Source: Filimonas lacunae (GTDB lineage: Bacteria; Bacteroidota; Bacteroidia; Chitinophagales; Chitinophagaceae). Taken from it: a DNA stretch of 64,000 nucleotides. A program made the translations under genes and the position numbers. Below the pieces are notes generated by a model, which searched no databases, was not told the origin of the DNA, and saw only the letters and a program-made list of their open reading frames with translations. The stretch is from positions 62,001 through 126,000 of the forward strand of contig NZ_AP017422.1 in the NCBI RefSeq assembly GCF_002355595.1, in the 5' to 3' direction. This document shows positions 18,061 through 24,616 of the stretch, piece by piece (position 1 is the first letter of the stretch; the number at the start of each line of letters is the position of its first letter).

Positions 18061-18068
18061 TAGGTTTG
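18061..18068 (+). promoter_or_regulatory. -7 box TAGGTTTG of azoR
   Basis: Exact TAnnTTTG match 27 bases before the azoR ATG. A TTTG at 18034-18037 could be the -33 box, but its spacer of 23 bases is longer than usual. Confidence 0.5.
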
Positions 18069-18087
18069 TTGCTTCAATAAAGAAATA

Positions 18088-18693
18088 ATGAAAAAGGTAT
18101 TGCATCTTATATCCAGCCCCAGAACAGAAGCGTCGGTAAGCAGGCAGTTAGGTAGTGTAGTGATAGGAAAATTGCTGGAAAAATACCCCGGCAGCAGTTT
18201 GAAAGTAAGAGATTTAGCTGCTAGTCCTGTGCCGCATTTAGATGAAATTCATATCCAGTCTTTTTTTACTCCCGTCGAAAACCGTTCACCGGAACAAGAG
18301 AAAGCTATTCGTTATTCAGAAGAAGCAATTGCTGAGTTGCAGGAAGCGGATCTGGTGATTGTAGAAGCGCCCATGTATAACTTTACCATTCCTTCTACTT
18401 TAAAGGCTTATTTCGATCACATTGCCAGAGCGGGTATTACGTTCCGTTATGTTGGAAACGGGCATTTGCCCGAGGGGTTGTTGAAGAACAAAGAAGCTTA
18501 TATTATTACCTCTTCGGGTGGTATTTATTCAGAGGGCGTGTTAAAGCCTTACGATTTTGTAGAGCCTTATCTGCGTTTCTTTTTAAACCTGGTAGGGATT
18601 AAAGTGATAGATGTGTTTCGTGCAGAAGGGCAGGCAGCTGTAGGAGCAGAAGCGGCCTTGCAAAAAGGAGTAGAGGGCGTTGTGGTGTTGTAA
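18088..18693 (+). CDS. azoR: FMN-dependent NADH:quinone oxidoreductase / azoreductase
   Basis: 201 residues, the normal AzoR length. Flavodoxin-like fold with the FMN phosphate loop at the N-terminus (LHLISSPRTEASVSRQLG), VEAPMYNFTIPSTLKAYFDH, and the substrate/FMN block ITSSGGIYSEG. It reduces quinones and azo bonds by two electrons with NADH, protecting against quinone and thiol stress. It is divergent from the HxlR regulator across a palindrome, so induction by electrophiles through that repressor is likely. Confidence 0.9.
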   Translation: MKKVLHLISSPRTEASVSRQLGSVVIGKLLEKYPGSSLKVRDLAASPVPHLDEIHIQSFFTPVENRSPEQEKAIRYSEEAIAELQEADLVIVEAPMYNFTIPSTLKAYFDHIARAGITFRYVGNGHLPEGLLKNKEAYIITSSGGIYSEGVLKPYDFVEPYLRFFLNLVGIKVIDVFRAEGQAAVGAEAALQKGVEGVVVL

Positions 18694-18748
18694 AGGGCGG
18701 CTACTGCTGAATTGAATACGGCCAATAAATAGCTTTTAACTGTAATTC

Positions 18749-18784
18749 AAAAAGGCTGTGTCTTTAGTGACACGGCCTTTTTTG
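18749..18784. terminator. Intrinsic terminator after azoR
   Basis: AAAAAGGCTGTGTC pairs with GACACGGCCTTTTTT (one G-T pair, short loop), with a T run on the plus strand and A run before the stem. It ends azoR and, in reverse, could end the converging DUF1963 gene. Confidence 0.85.
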
Positions 18785-18801
18785 TTGTTAGTAGCCCTTG
18801 A

Positions 18802-19656
18802 TTACATATCCTGTGCAATACACCAGCAACGATCAAAGTTTTTGTTGAGGAGATCCTGCTTTTTTATCCAGAAGTACAAGCGGCCTATATTGTACCATTG
18901 CATGCCAGCTGTATCTTCATTACTATCTACCTGTAATAATAATACCCATTCTTCTTTAGCGCGTGCATCCAGGCCATCATATTCAGGCTGATTGAACTTC
19001 TTAAAGTCTCCATCAAAACCAGCACTGGTAACGATCTCGCATAAAGGTTCCATTTCTCCCTGAAAAATATCTGCATGCCCCAATGTTTTATTGATAATAC
19101 CGCCTTGCCACACTTTAGAGCCATATACATCCCGTTCTGCTTCGTTGAAAAAGGAAAAGTCTTTTCCCCATTTGTAAGGCATGGAAATATGGTTGGAAAA
19201 AGAAAGCCGGCAAGGATAATACCTGCCCGTTTCTATGATGTCTTCGGGATAATCCTTTACAGGGCTTTGATCCAGGGTATTGCTGTTGTGATAGAGTACC
19301 CGGAAAAGGTGTCGCTCACCGGGCGAGTATCCTCCCATGTCTCCTTCTGAATCATAAAAGAAGAACAGGTATCCGGAATCGGGCAGTAATTGATAGGTGT
19401 CAAAGGGTTTTAGCTCGGCAAGATTTAACTGTGCCACAAATGACAACGAAACGCCGTCGTCGCTTCTGGGCCAGTCCATACCGGGTGGTAGATCCGGTAT
19501 GCCGCCTATTCTGGATTTACCCAGTGGTTCATCGGCATAATCGCTGATGGGGGTAAGTGTGTGCCAGATAGAATCTTTCATGAGTGCTTCAAAATGAGGA
19601 AGATGTTGGTTTAGCTGTGCGGCATTTACTGCGGCAATAAAATCCTGTTTGTTCAT
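18802..19656 (-). CDS. YwqG-like DUF1963 protein
   Basis: 284 residues. Clear DUF1963 pattern: GKSRIGGIPDLPPGMDWPRS near residue 50, LSFVAQLNLAEL, GYLFFFYDSEG, and a C-terminal DSNEDTAGMQWYNIGRLYFW. The family includes Bacillus YwqG; structures are known, but no enzymatic role is established. Cytoplasmic, with no signal or membrane segment. Monocistronic between azoR and the divergent sigma factor gene. Confidence 0.85.
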   Translation of the reverse strand: MNKQDFIAAVNAAQLNQHLPHFEALMKDSIWHTLTPISDYADEPLGKSRIGGIPDLPPGMDWPRSDDGVSLSFVAQLNLAELKPFDTYQLLPDSGYLFFFYDSEGDMGGYSPGERHLFRVLYHNSNTLDQSPVKDYPEDIIETGRYYPCRLSFSNHISMPYKWGKDFSFFNEAERDVYGSKVWQGGIINKTLGHADIFQGEMEPLCEIVTSAGFDGDFKKFNQPEYDGLDARAKEEWVLLLQVDSNEDTAGMQWYNIGRLYFWIKKQDLLNKNFDRCWCIAQDM

Positions 19657-19807
19657 AAGAAAGTGAAATGAGGTTGGGTTTCAGGCCATAATATTAACGA
19701 ATGATTGCCGCTAACCACTTAACTTTTAAAAAAAATAGAAGGGAAATGTGATTTTAAAACAGGTGCTGCGAATAATGAGTATGGATTGTTCCCTATAAAA
19801 CGCATAC

Positions 19808-20314
19808 ATGACCAGTACGGAGCATACAGAAGCATTTTTAACGGTATTGGAAGCCCATAAAGGCATCCTGTATAAAATATCCCATGCCTACTGCCGGGAG
19901 GTGGATAGCCGGGACGACCTGGTGCAGGAAATAATAGTGCATTTATGGAAAGCCTTTGAAGGGTATGATAGCCGGTACCGTTATTCTACCTGGATATATC
20001 GTATTGCGCTAAACGTAGCTATTTCCTACTACCGTAAAGAGCGCACTCGTAAAAAGATAGCACTTCCGGTGCTGGAGACTACGCCACTACCTGTAGTAGC
20101 GCCTGATGAAAACGGGCAAAAAGAGCAGCAACTGTTGTTGTTGCAGCAATTTATTGCCGCATTGCCCGACATGGATAAAGCTTTAATGCTATTGTTCCTG
20201 GATGAAAAGAGTCAACAGGAAATGAGCGAGATACTGGGCATATCAGTAAGTAATGTATCCACCCGTATTCACCGGGTGAAAAACAAATTGAAAGAACAAC
20301 TATCAACGATTTAA
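19808..20314 (+). CDS. ECF RNA polymerase sigma factor
   Basis: 168 residues. Region 2 (about 18-85: YCREVDSRDDLVQEIIVHLW, YSTWIYRIALNVAISYYRK) and region 4 (about 115-165: MDKALMLLFLDEKSQQEMSE, ILGISVSNVSTRIHRVKNKL) are intact. It directs RNA polymerase to a specific promoter set. The membrane-protein gene starts one base after its stop and is surely co-transcribed, which suggests that the partner controls the sigma factor. Confidence 0.9.
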   Translation: MTSTEHTEAFLTVLEAHKGILYKISHAYCREVDSRDDLVQEIIVHLWKAFEGYDSRYRYSTWIYRIALNVAISYYRKERTRKKIALPVLETTPLPVVAPDENGQKEQQLLLLQQFIAALPDMDKALMLLFLDEKSQQEMSEILGISVSNVSTRIHRVKNKLKEQLSTI

Positions 20315-20315
20315 A

Positions 20316-20963
20316 ATGATGTATATGCAAGACGTAGATATGAAAGCATTATGGAATGAATATGACCGCAAGCTGGAAACGGCGTTACAGTTGAACAGGC
20401 AGCAGGCTTATACGATCACCCGTATGAAAGTGTATTCGCTGTTGCAGTCGGTAAAGCCTGTTAAGATACTGGCTGTAATCACAGGTATACTGTGGGTGTT
20501 ATTGGTAGATAGCATTATTGTTCGTACCTGGGCTTTTGCCAGTCCCTTTTTCCTGGTGTCGGCTATTGTACAGGTGCTGCTTACCAAGCTGGCTATTGGC
20601 ATTTATGTGTATCAGTTGGTGTTGATTCACCAGGCTCAGCTGAATGCGCCTGTACTCACCACGCAGCGTCGTTTAGCTGCATTGCAAACAGCCACCCTGT
20701 GGGTGCCAAAGCTGTTGTTTTTGCAAATGCCGGTGTGGACTACTTTTTATTGGAATAGCGGAATGCTGTTGCATGGAAATTTAGTGCTGTGGATAATACA
20801 AGGCTTAACAACGTTGGCATTTACCCTGGCAGGCGTGTGGTTGTTTTTGCATATTACACCGGAGAACAGGCATAAAAAGTGGTTTCGTTTATTATTTGCC
20901 GGTAAAGAATGGGATGGTGTTAGAGAAGCGATGGATTTGTTATCAGAAACAGAAGGGGCTTAA
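20316..20963 (+). CDS. Membrane protein partnered with the ECF sigma factor
   Basis: 215 residues (start at 20316; the ATG at 20325 is also possible). A short cytoplasmic N-terminus of about 45 residues (MKALWNEYDRKLETALQLNR) is followed by four hydrophobic segments (about 50-68, 72-100, 130-148, 155-175) and a cytoplasmic tail. There is no zinc-binding anti-sigma (ZAS) motif. Its position one base after the sigma stop suggests an anti-sigma-like role, with the N-terminal tail as the sigma-binding part; this is inference from context only. Confidence 0.6.
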   Translation: MMYMQDVDMKALWNEYDRKLETALQLNRQQAYTITRMKVYSLLQSVKPVKILAVITGILWVLLVDSIIVRTWAFASPFFLVSAIVQVLLTKLAIGIYVYQLVLIHQAQLNAPVLTTQRRLAALQTATLWVPKLLFLQMPVWTTFYWNSGMLLHGNLVLWIIQGLTTLAFTLAGVWLFLHITPENRHKKWFRLLFAGKEWDGVREAMDLLSETEGA

Positions 20964-20968
20964 CATAC

Positions 20969-21007
20969 CCTGCCAACATACTAAGGTTTCATCTGTGTGT
21001 TGGCAGG
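20969..21007. terminator. Convergent terminator hairpin
   Basis: A 13-bp stem (20969-20981 with 20995-21007, one G-T pair) sits between the sigma-operon end and the converging DUF1801 gene. Confidence 0.65.
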
Positions 21008-21013
21008 TAACAT

Positions 21014-21418
21014 TTATTTTAAACGCTCCAATACGCCTTTACGTTTCACCAGGTTTTTATAGTCCCATTGTATATCCCTTGCTTTGCCTAGCCATCGCAT
21101 CAGTTCGTTTGTATCAATCTCATGAGCGTTGGTGTAGCGTATTTCAGCTGCTTTGAATTTGCCTTCTTCCTTAAGCGCTGGCTCGTCAAAGGATTGGCCG
21201 CTCCAGAACAAGAGGTTAAAGCCATCTTTTCTTTTATCATATCCCACTATAGGATTGCCATCCAAAAACCAGACAGGATGTCCATGCCATACCTTGTTTT
21301 CTGCATCCGGAAGATGTTTGCAAATTTCGTGGTATAGCAATGCAGCAATTTCCTTTTCATGACCATGCAGGACATTGTGGTAAGCCTGCACCTCCGGATC
21401 TGTTTTCATAACAATCAT
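21014..21418 (-). CDS. DUF1801 (YdhG/YdeI-like) protein
   Basis: 134 residues with the DUF1801 pattern: NKVWHGHPVWFLDGNPIVGY, NLLFWSGQSFDEPALKEEGK, AAEIRYTNAHEIDTNELMRW. These are small cytoplasmic iron-chaperone-like (frataxin-fold) proteins; B. subtilis YdhG is the best known relative, and the general role is unsettled. It is preceded on the same strand by the small exported protein at 21446 with 27 bases between them. Confidence 0.8.
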   Translation of the reverse strand: MIVMKTDPEVQAYHNVLHGHEKEIAALLYHEICKHLPDAENKVWHGHPVWFLDGNPIVGYDKRKDGFNLLFWSGQSFDEPALKEEGKFKAAEIRYTNAHEIDTNELMRWLGKARDIQWDYKNLVKRKGVLERLK

Positions 21419-21445
21419 TTGTATAAAGATAAATCAATAGCCTGT

Positions 21446-21838
21446 TTATTCTTCTGTTATTGACAATGGCGTTTCGGAGCCATCTGCATGTAGCCAGAAA
21501 AAATTACCCGACTTTAACAGATTGATTACTTCCGGCGTTTCAGGAACGGGTCTTGTTACGGGGTGGTTATATTCGGCGAAGCTTACTTTGCCTGTAACAA
21601 AATAGTAATATTTTCCTTTTGCCATTTTTTCACCAATCACTGTTCTTACAGCAGGGGTATTCTTTGTATCTACCTGGTAAGTGAGGTAATACTTATCCTT
21701 TTGGTGCAGGATATGTGGTGGCACCAGGAATGCCACTTCTTCCTTTGCAGGTTTAGGGATGCTGGCGCAGTTGAGGTGTAATGCCAGTATGAAAAATGCA
21801 CATATTGTGAGAATACTTTTATTGTATAGGGTTGCCAT
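21446..21838 (-). CDS. Small exported protein, possible lipoprotein
   Basis: 130 residues. The first 25 are a signal sequence ending LHLNCAS. The Cys could be a lipidation site, but Asn before it makes the lipobox poor, so the signal may be cleaved normally. The mature part has a compact beta pattern (KDKYYLTYQVDTKN, KGKYYYFVTGKVSFAEY). No family recognised. It is probably co-transcribed with the DUF1801 gene. Confidence 0.55.
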   Translation of the reverse strand: MATLYNKSILTICAFFILALHLNCASIPKPAKEEVAFLVPPHILHQKDKYYLTYQVDTKNTPAVRTVIGEKMAKGKYYYFVTGKVSFAEYNHPVTRPVPETPEVINLLKSGNFFWLHADGSETPLSITEE

Positions 21839-21928
21839 AGTGGTGATGTTTGTGCTTATAATACCAATATACTATTTTAAAAACAGGGATGTTTGTTAAT
21901 TTTTTAGCAAAGTAATATATTGTTGCCT

Positions 21929-22480
21929 ATGGCAACCGATAAACCCGATAAGCTTTTATTATTAGACCTGGATGAAACGTTGGTACATGCTACTGTGCAG
22001 CCACTGAATGAAAAGGCGGATTTTGTTTTTGATGTATACCATGTGTATAAACGCCCGGGGGTAGAGCAGTTTTTACAGGAGATTTCCCAACACTTTGTGC
22101 TGGGTGTATGGAGTTCGGCAGATGACGCTTATGTGGAAGAAATAGTAAAAACCATTACACCCGCTTCGGTAGAATGGGCTATGGTGTGGGGCAAAACCAG
22201 GTGTACTTTAAAGCGGGATTATCAAATGGATAATTACTACTGGGAAAAGAAGCTGGACAAAGTAAAAAAGAAAGGTTTTCAGCTGGAGCAGGTGATTATA
22301 GTAGATGATTCACCACAAAAGTCGCGAAGCAACTATGGGAACGCTGTATACATTCATCCGTTTGAAGGAGATGGAAAAGATGAAGAGCTTACGCACCTGT
22401 TCACTTACCTGCTCACATTAAAAGAAGTAGAAAATATCCGTGCTATTGAAAAGAGGGGCTGGCGAAACCGCAATAGCTAA
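21929..22480 (+). CDS. FCP1/SCP-like HAD phosphatase (NLI-interacting-factor family)
   Basis: 183 residues from the ATG at 21929. The FCP1-homology HAD motifs are intact: LLLDLDETLVHAT (nucleophile Asp and acid Asp of DLDET), KRPGVEQFLQEIS, VLGVWSSADDAYVEEI, RDYQMDNYYWEKKLDKV and IIVDDSPQKSRSNYGNAVYI. This fold is best known from eukaryotic phosphatases acting on the RNA polymerase II C-terminal domain; bacterial members are scattered and their substrates unknown. Cytoplasmic and monocistronic, followed by a strong terminator. Confidence 0.85.
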   Translation: MATDKPDKLLLLDLDETLVHATVQPLNEKADFVFDVYHVYKRPGVEQFLQEISQHFVLGVWSSADDAYVEEIVKTITPASVEWAMVWGKTRCTLKRDYQMDNYYWEKKLDKVKKKGFQLEQVIIVDDSPQKSRSNYGNAVYIHPFEGDGKDEELTHLFTYLLTLKEVENIRAIEKRGWRNRNS

Positions 22481-22516
22481 TTATTGTAATTGGATGTGTG
22501 TATAAGAAACAGGGAG

Positions 22517-22546
22517 CAAAGGCCGTTTTGTAACGAACGGCCTTTG
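22517..22546. terminator. Intrinsic terminator
   Basis: CAAAGGCCGTT (22517-22527) pairs perfectly with AACGGCCTTTG (22536-22546). It lies between the HAD phosphatase and the converging small membrane-protein gene. Confidence 0.75.
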
Positions 22547-22551
22547 TAAGT

Positions 22552-22863
22552 TTAGCGTGATAATTTAGCTACTAATACAATAAGTACCAGAACGATGGGG
22601 CCAATAAATGCCACCCAGCCCAGCTTTTTCCGTGGAATAGCATCCAGGGCCGGCACTAATTCATTGTTTACTTCATATAGATTGTTGTCCGATTTACGAG
22701 CACACCATTTAGAGCCCACCGGAAAAAAGGGTATCCAGTATAAATGGGCGTATTCCTGTCTTAATTCAAATTGAACAATATCTGACTGAGTTTCGAAAAT
22801 GCCAATGTCTGACAACTGTACAGTTTTGGCGTTGAAGCTTTTACGACCGTAAAAAAAGATCAT
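22552..22863 (-). CDS. Small membrane protein of unknown function
   Basis: 103 residues beginning MIFFYGRKSFNAKTVQLSD, with one C-terminal membrane segment (about 81-100, VAFIGPIVLVLIVLVAKL) and a soluble N-terminal part containing LYWIPFFPVGSKWCARKSDN. The start resembles zinc-ribbon-type short membrane proteins, but the paired cysteines are missing (one Cys only). No function is assigned. Confidence 0.55.
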   Translation of the reverse strand: MIFFYGRKSFNAKTVQLSDIGIFETQSDIVQFELRQEYAHLYWIPFFPVGSKWCARKSDNNLYEVNNELVPALDAIPRKKLGWVAFIGPIVLVLIVLVAKLSR

Positions 22864-23027
22864 GCTGTTTTTTGAGGTTTTAGGTTAAAGTATTTTATAT
22901 AGATTATTTCCGCAATATAGTAATTAATAAAATGCACTGTTCGTTATCATTCTATTGCGGGTATAAATCCATTCTGCTGCCGGAAATATGCCCGAAATTT
23001 GATAATATTGAAACGAAATACACAAAC

Positions 23028-23606
23028 ATGGCAGTGCTGGAAACCTGTATTAACGCCCTGGATATTTTAAAGGAAGATGCAGAGGTGTTTTTGAGTGAGT
23101 TTACAAAAGTGCATTTAAAAAAGAATGATGTTTTTGTAGAGCGGGGCAAGGTATGTGATAAGATAGGCGTTGTGGAAAAGGGGCTGATGAAAGTGGTGTT
23201 TGATAAAAACGGGCAGGAAGTGGTGTTTGGATTTGCTTTTGAAAACAACTTCGTTTCTGATTATTATAGTTTTATTACCAAAGGTGTTTCTGATAAAGCA
23301 ATTATCTGTATAGAAGATACCGAGCTGTATGTAATTACCAAACAACGATTATGGGAGATTGCCAGGGAGCATGCTTTTTTATCGGGCATGAGCAGGAAAG
23401 TGAATGAACAGCTGTTTCTGAAAATGCACGACCGGTTAAAGTCTTTATTACTTGATTCTCCTGCACAGCGTTACCAGCAAATGATAGAAGATAGCCAGGG
23501 GCTGGTAAACAAGGTGCCGCAATACCTGATTGCTTCTTATTTGAATGTGCAGCCGGAAACCATTAGTCGTATCCGGAAAAAAATATCCTCCGGGTCGCTT
23601 TCTTGA
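23028..23606 (+). CDS. Crp/Fnr family transcriptional regulator
   Basis: 192 residues from the ATG at 23028 (the frame is open back to 22932, but the extra 32 residues are not conserved-looking). A cyclic-nucleotide-binding-type jelly roll (about 20-120; FVERGKVCDKIGVVEKGLMK) has no Arg-Ser phosphate-binding pair, so cAMP is not the likely ligand. The C-terminal winged helix has the recognition helix VQPETISRIRKKI. The ETISR core equals that of E. coli FNR, which reads TTGAT half-sites. There are no N-terminal Fe-S cysteines, so oxygen sensing as in FNR is unlikely. A perfect FNR-type box overlaps its own stop codon, upstream of the DinB gene. Confidence 0.85.
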   Translation: MAVLETCINALDILKEDAEVFLSEFTKVHLKKNDVFVERGKVCDKIGVVEKGLMKVVFDKNGQEVVFGFAFENNFVSDYYSFITKGVSDKAIICIEDTELYVITKQRLWEIAREHAFLSGMSRKVNEQLFLKMHDRLKSLLLDSPAQRYQQMIEDSQGLVNKVPQYLIASYLNVQPETISRIRKKISSGSLS

Positions 23607-23616
23607 TCGTGATCAA
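23603..23616. promoter_or_regulatory. Perfect FNR-type box upstream of the DinB gene
   Basis: TTGATCGTGATCAA is the full TTGAT-N4-ATCAA palindrome. It overlaps the stop codon of the Crp/Fnr gene and lies about 44 bases before the predicted start of transcription of the DinB gene, the position of a class II activator site. Confidence 0.6.
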
Positions 23617-23639
23617 CCAGTTAGGGAAAAGTAGCCTGC

Positions 23640-23647
23640 TATCTTTA
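23640..23647 (+). promoter_or_regulatory. -7 box TATCTTTA of the DinB gene
   Basis: Seven of eight match to TAnnTTTG, 12 bases before the DinB ATG. There is no -33 box at the right distance, which fits activator dependence through the box at 23603-23616. Confidence 0.4.
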
Positions 23648-23658
23648 TAAAAAAAACG

Positions 23659-24180
23659 ATGGATTGCATTGACATGTTGGTGACTCAAACCAAGGAAACT
23701 TACAGCTGGATGAACCGGGTGATAGATGCTATACCGGAAGAAAAATGGGATATTACCCCGGATGCGTTACAAACCAATGTGAGCTGGCAGGTGGGGCACC
23801 TGGTATTGGGCATTTATTATAATGCCATATGGGCAGTAGCCGGCATGCAGATGGACGTGCTTACCGCCATGCCTTTAAAAGACTATGCAGAATGGTTTAC
23901 CACAGGCACTACCCCGCAACGTGCAGTGGGAAAAGTAACGCCGGGTGCTTTAAAAGCACATGTGAATATTATGGCCCGCAAATCGATAACGCTGATCAGC
24001 AGTTTGCCGGCAGGTAACCTTACCGACAATATTGAACCTGTGCTGCCTGCCCATCCGGTGGCGAAGAGTAAGTTTGATGCTATAGACTGGAATATCAAAC
24101 ATACATTCTGGCATTGTGGACAACTGGGGTTGCTGAAAAGAGTTGTTGACACCCGTTTTGACTTTGGATCAGGCAAATGA
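23659..24180 (+). CDS. DinB family putative metal-dependent hydrolase/thiol transferase
   Basis: 173 residues with a four-helix-bundle DinB pattern. The three expected metal ligands are in QVGHLVLGIYY (first His) and DWNIKHTFWHCGQLGLLKR (second and third His). DinB/YfiT-like proteins bind a divalent metal; some transfer thiols such as bacillithiol. Here the substrate is unknown. The gene lies 52 bases downstream of the Crp/Fnr regulator. Confidence 0.85.
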   Translation: MDCIDMLVTQTKETYSWMNRVIDAIPEEKWDITPDALQTNVSWQVGHLVLGIYYNAIWAVAGMQMDVLTAMPLKDYAEWFTTGTTPQRAVGKVTPGALKAHVNIMARKSITLISSLPAGNLTDNIEPVLPAHPVAKSKFDAIDWNIKHTFWHCGQLGLLKRVVDTRFDFGSGK

Positions 24181-24278
24181 GGTTTCCCGGCCGGTTATAA
24201 AATAATAAGTGGATAAACAGCCGGTGACTTTAAAGTTATCAACCGCTTTTGCAAGTGCCGGCGGTGTAATTTTCGCTT

Positions 24279-24467
24279 ATGGAAACACACGAAATTGAGA
24301 AAGGGAAAAACATTGTTGTAGTGGGGGAGTTGCCTTTCTTTTATGATCCTGCAGATGCAGCCGTGCAGGAATTGTTAAAGTACTCGCAACAGGTGGGTAC
24401 TGGCGACACTACAGTGGAAGTAAAGCTGCTGGCGGGGGCAAAAGGCAAGAAAAAGAAGCCTAAATAA
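24279..24467 (+). CDS. Small cytoplasmic protein, unknown
   Basis: 62 residues, acidic in the first half (METHEIEKGKNIVVVGELPF) with a very basic end (AGAKGKKKKPK). The composition and codon use look like a real gene, but no family is recognised. The Lys-rich tail could contact nucleic acid or membrane; this is a guess. Confidence 0.45.
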   Translation: METHEIEKGKNIVVVGELPFFYDPADAAVQELLKYSQQVGTGDTTVEVKLLAGAKGKKKKPK

Positions 24468-24537
24468 GAAGGCTTGCGTGTAGCTTGTACACGTTGTTGC
24501 CTATAATACGTGGCAGTTTATTTTATTAGTTGTATTG

Positions 24538-24545
24538 TATATTTG
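24538..24545 (+). promoter_or_regulatory. -7 box TATATTTG of the GH78 gene
   Basis: Exact TAnnTTTG match. Transcription would begin near 24552, which rules out a start codon at 24530 and supports the ATG at 24617. Confidence 0.5.
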
Positions 24546-24616
24546 TTGGAACCGCTTCTTGCCTTTTGGTTATTCTTAACGGGCAGCTCGCGTGTATAAC
24601 CAACTATTTATTTTCT

